Assembly (NCBI GenBank): GCA_904395905.1
Contig: CAJFNZ010000035.1
Span: 1 to 37,711, forward strand
Direction of reading: 5' to 3'
Source of the DNA: an uncultured Oscillospiraceae bacterium
Lineage (GTDB): Bacteria; Bacillota; Clostridia; Oscillospirales; Oscillospiraceae
DNA: 37,711 nucleotides
Below, piece by piece: positions 1 to 6,869 of this stretch (position 1 is the stretch's first letter; each line of letters opens with the position of its first letter). The notes under the pieces were generated by a model. That model was given only the letters and a program-made list of their open reading frames with translations. It ran no database searches and was not told where the DNA came from. Position numbers and translations under genes: made by a program.

Positions 1-28
1 CCCGCTTCTCTGCGCGCCGGGAAGGGTA

Positions 29-511
29 TCACACGAGGATTTCCACCTGGTCCTCCGGCGGGTAGTCCACCACGTGGCAGTCGTTGTGGTACGTCCGCTC
101 CGGCAGGACAATGAGCACATGGGCCTCCTCCCGGTGGAGCGGGATGGCCGACAGGTGCCACGTGCCGGCCCGGAGGCAGACCAGCGTCCCCTGGGGCACC
201 ACGAACGCCTCGGTCAGCTGGGGCACCGGCGCGGCCGAGGCCGGCGCCACGTGGAGCACCACATCGTCGTCCAGGCACAAAATGGCCTCGCCGGTGTAGT
301 CGTGGTACTCGGCGGAGGCGACAATCCTCCGCGCCGGCTTGCGGACCACCAGCGGCGAAAAGGCCACAGGCATCCGGCCCGACAGGGGCAGCAGCACCTG
401 GTCCCGGTAAAACCCGTTCAGGTCCATGCCGCTGGGATGGAGCAAATCGGTGTACGTGCCGTAGGGGGCGAAGGCCTCCACGGACAGGGGCTTGGCTTGA
501 ATGGTTCTCAT
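29..511 (-). CDS. Ureidoglycolate lyase (AllA-like cupin) family protein
   Basis: A 160-residue single-domain cupin resembling the ureidoglycolate lyase/AllA family, which in characterised members splits ureidoglycolate to glyoxylate and urea in allantoin breakdown. The N-terminal 'AFAPYG' block (about 13-18), 'HVAPAS' (87-92), 'TEAFVVPQGTL' (100-110) and 'GTWHL' (116-120) follow the family layout; His70, His87 and His119 are plausible metal or active-site residues. The ORF track extends further upstream, but I start at ATG 511 because GGAGGGACTCCT sits just before it and the protein then begins 'MRTIQAKPL' as in relatives. It is transcribed from the promoter at 572-600, with a strong leader hairpin. 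No other allantoin or purine genes are in view, so the true substrate is uncertain. The family call is good and the reaction is inferred. Confidence 0.8.
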   Translation of the reverse strand: MRTIQAKPLSVEAFAPYGTYTDLLHPSGMDLNGFYRDQVLLPLSGRMPVAFSPLVVRKPARRIVASAEYHDYTGEAILCLDDDVVLHVAPASAAPVPQLTEAFVVPQGTLVCLRAGTWHLSAIPLHREEAHVLIVLPERTYHNDCHVVDYPPEDQVEILV

Positions 512-536
512 AGGAGTCCCTCCTTCATAACGCACG

Positions 537-560
537 GGGCCGCCCGGCCGCGGGCGGCCC
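537..560 (-). promoter_or_regulatory. GC-rich stem-loop at the 5' end of the AllA-like mRNA
   Basis: A perfect 10-bp inverted repeat (GGGCCGCCCG, 4-nt loop, CGGGCGGCCC) lies between the predicted transcription start (about 565) and the ribosome binding site. It has no U-tract, so it is not a normal terminator. A 5'-end stabiliser or a protein-binding leader is possible. Confidence 0.55.
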
Positions 561-571
561 TCCCTGTCCCC

Positions 572-600
572 AGCATACCACGGTTCCCCGCCGGACGCAA
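572..600 (-). promoter_or_regulatory. Sigma-A-type promoter of the AllA-like gene
   Basis: Read on the minus strand: TTGCGT, a 17-bp spacer, TATGCT. It starts 6 bases after the stop codon of the upstream gene. The -35 plus first half of the spacer (TTGCGTCCGGCGGG) is identical to the macro-domain gene promoter at 8425-8453. Confidence 0.65.
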
Positions 601-606
601 GCCCGT

Positions 607-1071
607 CTACTCCGCCCAGTCCGCGGGCACCGTCAGCCACCAGCGCCCCTCCAGCTCCATGGGCTCGGCCTCCCGGGCCAGGGCCAGGCTCGGCAGGGGC
701 TGCCGCCGGTCAAAGGGCATGGCCAGCACCGCGCGGCCGTCCCGCGTGCCCCGGCGGCAGCCGGTCAGCGCCACGCCGCGGCACGTCCCCGACCAGGGCT
801 GCCATGGGTTCTCGTCCCCCACGGACACCGTCTCGAGCCCCCCGGCCGGCAGCCGGGACAGGGCCACCCGCCGCCGCAGGCGCAGCGCGCCGTCCTCGGG
901 CACCAGGACCCCCAGGGGGAGGCTCCTGCCGCCCCCGTGGCCGTAGGCCCGCAGCACCTCGTCGGACACCGGCTCACAGCGGCACTCCACCACGCAGTAG
1001 AGGCCCTCCCGGCGCATTGCCGCCGTGCCCACCTCCCGGCCCCGGTAGGTCATGGGTATCGTCTGGTCCAT
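607..1071 (-). CDS. Conserved hypothetical protein
   Basis: A 154-residue soluble protein with no signal peptide or membrane segment. It has a 'RREGLYCVVECRC' block near residue 25-37, then an alternating beta-rich body ('LPLGVLVPEDGALRLRRRV') and a tryptophan-rich C-terminus. I recall similar small proteins as uncharacterised products in Oscillospiraceae-type genomes, but know no function. The track starts at 1086; I use ATG 1071 because GGGAGGTG lies 6 bases upstream, giving 'MDQTIPM'. The ribosome binding site is inside the 3' arm of a long inverted repeat (1076-1107). The stop codon is immediately followed by the next gene's promoter. Confidence 0.7.
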   Translation of the reverse strand: MDQTIPMTYRGREVGTAAMRREGLYCVVECRCEPVSDEVLRAYGHGGGRSLPLGVLVPEDGALRLRRRVALSRLPAGGLETVSVGDENPWQPWSGTCRGVALTGCRRGTRDGRAVLAMPFDRRQPLPSLALAREAEPMELEGRWWLTVPADWAE

Positions 1072-1075
1072 AACA

Positions 1076-1107
1076 ACACCTCCCACATCAGTGTATGCGG
1101 GAGGTGT
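1076..1107 (-). promoter_or_regulatory. Inverted repeat that encloses the ribosome binding site of the downstream gene
   Basis: Arms ACACCTCCC and GGGAGGTGT (9 bp), extended after one mismatch by CAT/ATG, with a 6-nt loop. In the minus-strand transcript the 3' arm contains the GGGAGGTG ribosome binding site of the gene starting at 1071, so the folded form would hide it. It lies 31 bases after the stop codon of the secreted-protein gene and has no U-tract. Confidence 0.6.
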
Positions 1108-1137
1108 CGGAGGCTTTCTGAAATTTTGTCCAATTCC

Positions 1138-1632
1138 TCAATTCCGGACCAGCAGCGACACGCTGCCGCCGGCGGTCACCACACAGTCGGCGGCGGCCAC
1201 GTACAGGTGGTTGGCCGTCAGGGCGCCGCCCACGGCGACCGCCGTGCCGGCGGTGGCGTCGGTCAGGCCCGTGCCGCCCACCGTGGCCGCGCCCGAGAGG
1301 AGCAGCACCTCGCCGCCGGCGGCCACGGAGACCGTCTGGCCGGCGGACAGCGCCACCGTCTCGTAGTCATTCTCCGCCGCCTGGGCCGGCTGGGCGTCCA
1401 GGGCCGCGGTCACGGCCGACACCTGCTCGGAAAAGGCCGCGGTCAGCGTCCGCCCCTGGGCGGCCACCGCCGTGTCCACGTCGGCCAGGAGATTGTCCCG
1501 GTACGTGCCGGTCAGGTAGCTGAGGCTCACCAGGGGGTCCTCCGCGGTGCCGGCCGCGCCGGCCAGGCCCGCCAGGGCCGTCAGGGCCAGGGCGGCCGCC
1601 AGAAGTTTTATCAGCAGAGCGTTGCGCTTCAT
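1138..1632 (-). CDS. Small secreted hypothetical protein with signal peptide
   Basis: A 164-residue protein that starts 'MKRNALLIKLLAAALALTALAGLAGAAG', a clear Sec signal peptide with likely cleavage near residue 26-30. The mature part begins 'DPLVSLSYLTGTY', followed by an amphipathic stretch (about 45-85) and a glycine/alanine/valine-rich C-terminal half that reads like beta-strands ('GGEVLLLSGAATVGG', 'CVVTAGGSVSLLV'). No catalytic motif is visible. Similar secreted proteins of unknown role occur in related Clostridia, as far as I recall. Start chosen at ATG 1632 (GGAGAA upstream) rather than the track start 1698, because this puts the signal peptide at the N-terminus. It has its own promoter at 1689-1718, directly after mazF. 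Confidence 0.7.
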   Translation of the reverse strand: MKRNALLIKLLAAALALTALAGLAGAAGTAEDPLVSLSYLTGTYRDNLLADVDTAVAAQGRTLTAAFSEQVSAVTAALDAQPAQAAENDYETVALSAGQTVSVAAGGEVLLLSGAATVGGTGLTDATAGTAVAVGGALTANHLYVAAADCVVTAGGSVSLLVRN

Positions 1633-1688
1633 GGGCGTTCTCCATTTCCCCGGGCGGGCCTGCGGCCCCCCGGCAGCTTGTTGGAGAC

Positions 1689-1718
1689 AGTATACCACAT
1701 CGGCAGCCGCTCTGGCAA
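1689..1718 (-). promoter_or_regulatory. Sigma-A-type promoter of the secreted-protein gene
   Basis: Minus strand: TTGCCA, an 18-bp spacer, TATACT. It begins only 7 bases past the mazF stop codon, so the two genes are probably separate transcription units even though no terminator is visible between them. Confidence 0.6.
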
Positions 1719-1725
1719 GTCCCGC

Positions 1726-2088
1726 TCAGGTGGCCTGGTTGTGGAGGCCAAAGCTGACGGCAATGGCCGAGTCCACCCGGTTCATCAGCTCGTCGTCCAG
1801 CCGCCCCATGTGTTCCCGGAGGCGGCGCTTATCGATGGTGCGGATCTGCTCCAGCAGCACCACGGAATCCTTGGACAGGCCCACGTCGTGCCCGGCCAGG
1901 TCGATGTGGGTCGGCAGCTTGGCCTTCCCGGTCTGACTGGTGATGGCCGCGGCGATGACCGTGGGCGAGTGGCGGTTGCCGGTGTCGTTCTGGACAATCA
2001 GAACCGGCCGGGTCCCCCCCTGCTCGCTGCCCACTACGGGGCTCAGGTCGGCATAGAAGATGTCGCCGCGTCGAACATTTGTATCCAT
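1726..2088 (-). CDS. mazF: MazF/EndoA-type mRNA interferase toxin
   Basis: A 120-residue type II toxin ribonuclease of the MazF/PemK family, very close in layout to Bacillus EndoA (NdoA), which cuts mRNA at short sequence motifs. 'RRGDIFYADLSPVVGSEQGG' is the family N-terminus; 'TRPVLIVQND' (26-35) carries the catalytic Arg27, 'AAIT' (47-50) the catalytic Thr50, and 'LLEQIRTIDK' (78-87) is the conserved C-terminal block. I chose ATG 2088, which gives normal family length and has GGAG upstream; 2121 is a possible longer start. No mazE-like antitoxin and no alr lie next to it. It follows a lipoprotein gene after a 153-base gap and may be expressed from the deaminase-pepD-nnrD operon or from a weak promoter in that gap. 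Confidence 0.92.
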   Translation of the reverse strand: MDTNVRRGDIFYADLSPVVGSEQGGTRPVLIVQNDTGNRHSPTVIAAAITSQTGKAKLPTHIDLAGHDVGLSKDSVVLLEQIRTIDKRRLREHMGRLDDELMNRVDSAIAVSFGLHNQAT

Positions 2089-2241
2089 AGGCTTCACACT
2101 CCGTGAAAAAATTGTTTCCATCGTCACATCTTCCCGGCGGAATATGTAACGAGGCAACCATATTCTCCCACGCAGTGACGGGATTTATACCGTCCGGTCG
2201 GCTCCCGGACTATTCTATGCCCATCTCGTCCCATGGGGAAC

Positions 2242-2814
2242 CTAGGCGGCGGAAAAGTCCGCCAGCTCCGCCGAGAGCGCCAGCACGCCGTCGGCGTAGA
2301 CCTCGGCCCGGAGGGGAACCATCCCCCCGTCAAAGGCGGTGAGGACCAGCAGCTCCTCGTCGTCGTAGCCGCTCCGGTAGGTGACGAGCCAGCCGTCGCC
2401 CTCCCGGGCCTGGGACTCCACGTAGCCGTAGGCCCAGGCCTCCCCCAGGACCTGGGGCAGCTCCAGCGGGGCCAGGCGGCCGCCGGCCAGGGTCCCCAGC
2501 TCCAGGGCCACACCGTCGAAGGCCACCGACGACGCCTCCCCGTCCACCGTCGCGGCGATGCCGGCAATGGCCTCGGGGGCCGTCACCGTCAGGGCCGCGC
2601 CGTTGGTCTCCGGGTCATAGCCGCAGTCCAGGGTGAACTCGTACACCCGCTCGCCCATGTCCGCCGTCACCTGGGCCGTGAAGGCGCAGGCGTCGGCCGA
2701 GAGCAGGGCCGTGCGGAACTCCAGGGCCTCCTGGACGGGTTCCGCGGCCTCCCCGCAGGCCGTCAGCAGCATCAGACCCGCCGCCAGGGGCAAGATCCGC
2801 CCAATTCCACGCAA
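2242..2814 (-). CDS. Hypothetical lipoprotein
   Basis: A 190-residue exported lipoprotein. The N-terminus has a short basic segment, a hydrophobic core and the lipobox 'LLTAC' (about 16-20), so Cys20 should be lipidated and the protein anchored outside the membrane. The rest alternates beta-strands, with a 'YEFTLDCGYDPETNGAALTV' stretch recalling LolA-like half-barrel lipoproteins; that is only an impression. It starts at TTG 2814 with a good GGAGG 10 bases upstream, and begins 14 bases after the end of nnrD, so the two are cotranscribed. No function is assigned. Confidence 0.75.
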   Translation of the reverse strand: MRGIGRILPLAAGLMLLTACGEAAEPVQEALEFRTALLSADACAFTAQVTADMGERVYEFTLDCGYDPETNGAALTVTAPEAIAGIAATVDGEASSVAFDGVALELGTLAGGRLAPLELPQVLGEAWAYGYVESQAREGDGWLVTYRSGYDDEELLVLTAFDGGMVPLRAEVYADGVLALSAELADFSAA

Positions 2815-2828
2815 AGGCGCTCCCTCCG

Positions 2829-3680
2829 TTACTTCAGTTGTCGCGGAAGGGCCTCCACCATGTCCCCCGGGGTCATCCCGTACTGGCCCAGCCGGGCCGC
2901 ACAGTCATCCCCGGCGGCCCCGTGGACGTAGGCGGCCGCCGCGGCCGCCTCCAGAGGGGCCAGCCCCTGGCCCAGCAGGGACGTGAGGATCCCCGAGAGG
3001 ACGTCGCCGCTGCCGCCGGTGGCCATGCCGGGGTTGCCGGTGGGGTTGACGTAGGTCCGGCTGCCGTCGGTGACGACGGTCCCCCGGCCCTTGAGCAGCA
3101 CCACGGCCCCGGTGTCCCGGGCCATGGCCTCGGCCGCCGCCCGGCGTCCCGGGGACAGATCCCCGCCCAGCCGGGCAAACTCCCCCTCGTGGGGCGTCAG
3201 TACCACGGGACGGGCCGCTCCGCGCAGTACATCTATATGCCCGTCCAGGGCGTTTAGACCGTCGGCGTCCAGCACCACCGGGCAGGGGGACGCGGCCAGC
3301 ACCGCCCGGACAATCTCCAAAATCTCCGGCGAACGGCCCAGGCCCGGCCCCACCAGGCAGGCGTCGCAGTCCCGGAGCCGCCAGGCAATCTCCGCCGCCC
3401 CCAGGGCCGAGAGGCGGCCGCAGCCGTCGTCCGGCAGGGGGAAGACCATGGGCTCGTCCAGCTTGGCGGCCAGAATCGGATACACCCGCTCCGGCACGCC
3501 CACGAAGATGAGGCCGCTGCCGGTGCGCAGGGCGGCCCGGGCCGCCAGGGCCGCCGCCCCGGTGAAGCCGACGCTGCCGCACAGCAGCAGCACCCGGCCG
3601 AAATTCCCCTTGTGGGCCGCCGGATCCCGCTCCGGCAGCCGGGACTGCACCCAGTCCCGGGTGATGACCACGCTTTCCAT
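2829..3680 (-). CDS. nnrD: ADP-dependent NAD(P)H-hydrate dehydratase
   Basis: A 283-residue metabolite-repair enzyme of the ribokinase-like YjeF C-terminal family (COG0063). It dehydrates the damaged cofactors NADHX and NADPHX back to NADH and NADPH using ADP (or ATP). Diagnostic motifs are 'HKGNFGRVLLLCGS' (about 23-36), 'VVLDADGLNAL' (about 139-149), 'LTPHEGEFARL' (about 161-171) and 'GNPGMATGGSGDVLSGIL', where the Asp of GSGD is the likely base. Only the dehydratase domain is present; the NnrE epimerase domain that is often fused N-terminally is missing here. ATG 3680 has GGAGG upstream. It lies 16 bases after pepD and 14 before the lipoprotein gene. Confidence 0.93.
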   Translation of the reverse strand: MESVVITRDWVQSRLPERDPAAHKGNFGRVLLLCGSVGFTGAAALAARAALRTGSGLIFVGVPERVYPILAAKLDEPMVFPLPDDGCGRLSALGAAEIAWRLRDCDACLVGPGLGRSPEILEIVRAVLAASPCPVVLDADGLNALDGHIDVLRGAARPVVLTPHEGEFARLGGDLSPGRRAAAEAMARDTGAVVLLKGRGTVVTDGSRTYVNPTGNPGMATGGSGDVLSGILTSLLGQGLAPLEAAAAAAYVHGAAGDDCAARLGQYGMTPGDMVEALPRQLK

Positions 3681-3696
3681 CGGCGGGCCTCCACCG

Positions 3697-5136
3697 TCAG
3701 CGGCTGCGGCGCAGCACCTCCAGGAGGAAGCGCCACACCCGCTGGACCGAGGCCACGTGCATCCGCTCCCGGGGCGTGTGGATGTCCGTCAGGTCCGGGC
3801 CGATGGACACGGCGTCCAGGCCCGGCAGCTTGCCGGCAAAGAGGCCGCACTCCACGCCGGCGTGGATGGCCTCCACCTTCGGCTCCCGGCCGTACTGGTC
3901 GCGGAAGACCGCCACCATCCGCTCCCGCAGGGGGGAGTCGGGCCGGTACGCCCAGCCGGGGTAGTCGCCGCTGAAGGCCGTCCCGCCGCCCAGCCGGCCG
4001 GCCAGGCAGGCCAGGCGGTCCTTGAGCATCTCCTTCTGGGAGTCCAGGGCGCTGCGCAGACAGAAGGAGGCCGTCACCGCCCCCTCCCCGGTCTCCAGGA
4101 TGCCCAGGTTCAGCGAGGTCTGGACCAGGCCGGGGATGTCGAAGCTCATGGCCTGGACGCCGTTGGGGGCGCAGCCCAGGAGGCAGAGGACCCGCCCGGT
4201 GCTGTCGGCGTCCATGGGCGCATCGCCGCCGGCGGCCTCGGCCACGGTCAGCCGGATGCCGGGGTCCGTGACCCGGTATTCGGCCGCCAGGTCGGCGGCC
4301 AGGGCCTCCACCGCCCGGCGGAGGGCCGCCGGGTCGTCGGTGACAACCACCGCCGCGGCCGCCGTGGGGATGGCGTTGTCCTTCAGCCCGCCGCGGGCGG
4401 AGACCAGGCCGACCCGGGCGGCCTTGGCCGCGGCCAGCAGGGCCCGGCCCAGAACCATGCAGCCGTTGGCCCGGCCCCGATCAATCTCCACGCCCGAGTG
4501 GCCGCCCCGGAGGCCCGAGACCGCAATCTCCAGGGCCGTGCCCCAGGGGGCCTCCCGGGTGACTGGGACGGTGCAGCGGGCCATGCAGCCGCCGGCGCAG
4601 CTGACGGTGAAGACGCCCTCCTCCTCGGAGTCCAGGTTGATGAGGGTCCGCCCCCGCAGGGGCGACACGTCCAGGGCCATGGCGCCCACCATGCCGACCT
4701 CCTCGTCGGTGGTCAGCACCACCTCCAGCCGCGGGTGGGGGATGTCGTCGCTGTCCAGCAGGGCCAGGCCCATGGCCACGGCGATGCCGTCGTCGCCGCC
4801 CAGGGTGGTGCCCCGGGCGTAGACGCAGTCGCCGTCCACGGCCAAATCGAGGCCCTCGCGGGCCATGTCCTTTTCGCAGCCGGCCTCCTTCTCACAGACC
4901 ATGTCCAGGTGGCCCTGGAGGATGACGGCCGGCGCGTCCTCGTAGCCGGCCGTGGCCGGCTTGATGAGGATGACGTTGTCGTGGCCGTCCCGGTAGTGCT
5001 CCAGCCCCCGCTCCCGGGCGAAGGCCACGCACCAGTCGCCGATGGCCCGGGTGTTCCCGGAGCCGTGGGGGATGGCGCACAGCTGCTCAAAAAACCGGAA
5101 CACCCGGCGGGGTTCCAGCTGTCCCAATACTTCCAT
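3697..5136 (-). CDS. pepD: Aminoacyl-histidine dipeptidase, M20 family
   Basis: A 479-residue cytosolic di-zinc metallopeptidase of the PepD (carnosinase-like) branch of M20, which hydrolyses Xaa-His and other dipeptides. Metal and catalytic motifs are in place: 'GHLDMV' (75-80), 'GGDDGIAVA' (113-121), 'TTDEEVGM' (142-149, catalytic Glu), 'LINLDSEEEG' (about 164-173) and a C-terminal 'HAGVECGLF' supplying the last His. Length matches the family (about 480). It starts at ATG 5136, one base after the stop codon of the DUF188 gene, with AGGAGAAGC upstream, so translation is coupled. Confidence 0.93.
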   Translation of the reverse strand: MEVLGQLEPRRVFRFFEQLCAIPHGSGNTRAIGDWCVAFARERGLEHYRDGHDNVILIKPATAGYEDAPAVILQGHLDMVCEKEAGCEKDMAREGLDLAVDGDCVYARGTTLGGDDGIAVAMGLALLDSDDIPHPRLEVVLTTDEEVGMVGAMALDVSPLRGRTLINLDSEEEGVFTVSCAGGCMARCTVPVTREAPWGTALEIAVSGLRGGHSGVEIDRGRANGCMVLGRALLAAAKAARVGLVSARGGLKDNAIPTAAAAVVVTDDPAALRRAVEALAADLAAEYRVTDPGIRLTVAEAAGGDAPMDADSTGRVLCLLGCAPNGVQAMSFDIPGLVQTSLNLGILETGEGAVTASFCLRSALDSQKEMLKDRLACLAGRLGGGTAFSGDYPGWAYRPDSPLRERMVAVFRDQYGREPKVEAIHAGVECGLFAGKLPGLDAVSIGPDLTDIHTPRERMHVASVQRVWRFLLEVLRRSR

Positions 5137-5137
5137 G

Positions 5138-5593
5138 TCAACGCTTCTCCTTTCCGCTTCGCGTTTCTTTCAAAATGGCCTCCAGGGCCGCGACGAAGGC
5201 GGCGTCCTGGGCGGGCTTGCGCCGTTTGGGGCCCCGGATCCGGAACCGCCCCCGGCGGAGCCGCCCGGCCTGCTGCCGGGCCGCCAGGAGGCCGCCGATG
5301 TTCTCGTCAGTGTACTCCAGCCCGTCCTGGTGGAGCACCCGGGCGCCCCGGGCCAGGCACATGGCCGCCAGGCCGTAGTCCTGGGTGACCACCAGGTCCC
5401 CGGCCGTCACCCGGTTGACCAGGGCGAAGTCCACGCTGTCGGCCCCCTGGGAGACGGTGACGGTCTCCGCCCCCGCCCGCTCCAGCTGGTGGGCCGTGTC
5501 GCACAGCAGCACGCAGTCCACCCGGTAGCGCCGGGCCAGGCGGACCGTCTCCTCCACCACCGGGCAGCCGTCGGCATCTACAAAGATCCGCAC
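5138..5593 (-). CDS. YaiI/YqxD family protein (DUF188)
   Basis: A 151-residue protein of the YaiI/YqxD (DUF188) family, which has a PIN/NYN-like nuclease fold but no established role. The N-terminus 'MRIFVDADGCPVV' holds the conserved acidic pair; 'CDTAHQL' (about 32-38), 'DLVVTQDYGLAAMCLARGA' (about 66-84) and the basic C-terminal 'RRGRFRIRGPKRRK' are family hallmarks. Starts at GTG 5593; the GGGGTGAGG ribosome binding site overlaps the stop codon of the deaminase gene 4 bases upstream. It sits between the deaminase and pepD in one operon. Confidence 0.9.
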   Translation of the reverse strand: MRIFVDADGCPVVEETVRLARRYRVDCVLLCDTAHQLERAGAETVTVSQGADSVDFALVNRVTAGDLVVTQDYGLAAMCLARGARVLHQDGLEYTDENIGGLLAARQQAGRLRRGRFRIRGPKRRKPAQDAAFVAALEAILKETRSGKEKR

Positions 5594-5597
5594 GGCC

Positions 5598-6065
5598 TCA
5601 CCCCTTCCCGTGGCCGGCGAAGTACTGGGCCAGCAGCGCCAGGCTCTCCTCCCGCAGGACGCCGCCGGTGACCGCCGGCCGGTGGGCCGAGTGGGAGAAC
5701 ACCAGCCGGGCGCAGTCGCTGCCCGGCTCCCCCAGCAGCGCGCCCAGGTCGCGGTCGCTGGCCCCGTAGACCAGCCGGCCGAGGCGGCACCAGACCATGG
5801 CCCCGCAGCACATGAAGCACGGCTCGCAGCTGGAATACAGCGTGTAATCCCGCAGGTCGGTGATGCCCGTCTCGGCGCAGAAGCGCCGCAGCAGGCCGGC
5901 CTCGGCGTGGAAGGTGGGGTCGGAGGCGGTGTAAATCTGGTTCTCGTTGGTGTAGACCACCCGGCCGTCGCGGACGAGCAGCGCGCCGAAGGGCTCGTTG
6001 CCGTGTTCCACGGCCCGGGCGGCCAGGTCGATGGCCTGGGCCATCCAGTGGGCGTCTCGGTTCAT
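5598..6065 (-). CDS. Nucleoside/guanine deaminase family protein (cytidine deaminase superfamily)
   Basis: A 155-residue zinc-dependent deaminase. 'HAE' at 53-55 supplies one zinc ligand and the proton-shuttle Glu; 'PCFMC' (82-86) supplies the two Cys ligands. 'NEPFGALLV' (23-31) is the substrate-loop block. It is more like guanine deaminase/YfhC-type nucleoside deaminases than TadA, because 'HAEAG' replaces the 'HAEM/HAEI' of tRNA deaminases. The exact base or nucleoside is not determined. First gene of the operon running to nnrD and the lipoprotein. ATG 6065 is preceded by GGAGGAACCC, and the promoter is at 6113-6141. Confidence 0.82.
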   Translation of the reverse strand: MNRDAHWMAQAIDLAARAVEHGNEPFGALLVRDGRVVYTNENQIYTASDPTFHAEAGLLRRFCAETGITDLRDYTLYSSCEPCFMCCGAMVWCRLGRLVYGASDRDLGALLGEPGSDCARLVFSHSAHRPAVTGGVLREESLALLAQYFAGHGKG

Positions 6066-6112
6066 GGGTTCCTCCGTTTCTTCGGCGGCCGCGCACCGGC
6101 CGCTTCCCGTTT

Positions 6113-6141
6113 ATTGTACCCGGGATCCCGGCAAATGGCAA
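6113..6141 (-). promoter_or_regulatory. Sigma-A-type promoter of the deaminase-pepD-nnrD operon
   Basis: Minus strand: TTGCCA, a 17-bp spacer, TACAAT, ending about 48 bases before the deaminase start codon. It is divergent from the plus-strand promoter at 6206-6234. Confidence 0.7.
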
Positions 6142-6205
6142 GGCGAATTTCCGGCCAGCCGGCGAAGAATGTTGTGAAATTGCCGTTAAAATTTCCCCAC
6201 ACCCG

Positions 6206-6234
6206 TTGCACATTTGTGGAATTTGTCCTATACT
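6206..6234 (+). promoter_or_regulatory. Sigma-A-type promoter of the small membrane protein cassette
   Basis: TTGCAC (6206-6211), exactly 17 bp, TATACT (6229-6234). It is 66 bases before the first ATG. Three ATTTGT direct repeats (6212, 6221, 6237) lie in the spacer and just after the -10 and could be an operator. Confidence 0.75.
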
Positions 6235-6299
6235 GGATTTGTAAGAGAATCCGGACCTGTGGAAAGCAGCCGGTCACCCCCACAGAAAGGAGACGCGCC

Positions 6300-6626
6300 A
6301 TGAGACGACGAGAACGCGACAGCTACGACGTCACCGATTCCCCTGCCGCCGCCTTTTTCAAAAGAACCTTCACGCCGGGATTCTGCCTGACCCTGCTGAT
6401 TTCGACCGCCACTCTCCTGGCTGGCACATCCCGCGTACCGTTCGTCGATAGGAGCGGCCACAAGGCTTTCAAAGCGTACGAGAAAGAGTACAGGGTCCCT
6501 ATGTACCCCAACGGTCTGCCCAGGGTCACGCTTCGGATGCGTCTGTCCCAGATACTCGGCAAGCCGGTTCGGAGCAGCGTCTTTCCAACCGACGACTTCG
6601 AGCCCGACCGCCCGGGGTTTGACTGA
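6300..6626 (+). CDS. Small single-pass membrane protein, RDSY-VTD cassette member A
   Basis: A 108-residue protein I do not recognise. Its N-terminus contains 'RDSYDVTDSPAAAFFKR', followed by one hydrophobic segment (about 27-46, 'GFCLTLLISTATLLAGTS'), a basic/aromatic linker, and the C-terminal tail 'TDDFEPDRPGFD'. Both the N-terminal block and the tail recur in the next gene. The positively charged N-terminus suggests N-in, so the acidic tail would lie outside the cell. The track ORF starts earlier, but ATG 6300 has a strong GAAAGGAG ribosome binding site 7 bases upstream. GC content is roughly 58% over 6361-6540 by my count, well below the flanking genes. First gene of a three-gene plus-strand unit. 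Function unknown. Confidence 0.75.
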   Translation: MRRRERDSYDVTDSPAAAFFKRTFTPGFCLTLLISTATLLAGTSRVPFVDRSGHKAFKAYEKEYRVPMYPNGLPRVTLRMRLSQILGKPVRSSVFPTDDFEPDRPGFD

Positions 6627-6650
6627 GCGGGAGGTGCTCTCATGAAGCGG
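6591..6650 (+). repeat. Junction repeat, copy 1 (tail, stop, RBS and next start)
   Basis: Starts GACGACTTCGAGCCCGACCG and runs through the shared C-terminal tail, the stop codon, the GGAGGTGC ribosome binding site and ATGAAGCG of the next gene. It is nearly identical to 6834-6894; the first 38 bases differ at one position. Confidence 0.85.
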
Positions 6651-6869
6651 GATAGCTATCATGTGACGGATCCCCCCATCGTCTCTTTCTTTAAGCGGTG
6701 GATTACCCCCTCTTTCTTCCTTGGTCTGCTGCTGGCCCTCGCCGGCCTGCTGATTGGTTCCGGCCCCGAAGGGCTAGACCTCATCCAGCCCCGCGACGCC
6801 AAGCCGCCCAAGCTGCCTGGCCGGTTCCCGTCCGACGACTTCGAGCCCGACCGCCCGGGGTTCGACTGA
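6642..6869 (+). CDS. Small single-pass membrane protein, RDSY-VTD cassette member B
   Basis: A 75-residue paralogue of the preceding protein. It starts 'MKRDSYHVTDPPIVSFFKRW', has one membrane segment (about 22-42, 'PSFFLGLLLALAGLLIGSG'), a short proline-rich linker, and ends with the same 'DDFEPDRPGFD' tail. It therefore keeps both ends of protein A with a much shorter linker. The start codon follows GGGAGGTG, 15 bases after gene A's stop. Predicted N-in, tail outside. No known domain is recognised; a role as a small regulatory or surface-exposed membrane peptide is speculation. Confidence 0.75.
   Translation: MKRDSYHVTDPPIVSFFKRWITPSFFLGLLLALAGLLIGSGPEGLDLIQPRDAKPPKLPGRFPSDDFEPDRPGFD

Noticed and set aside
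2089-2241. A promoter for mazF in the gap after the lipoprotein gene (TTCCCC-17-TAGAAT)
   Set aside because: The -35 is a poor match and another weak TATAAA follows. Not strong enough to list as a feature.
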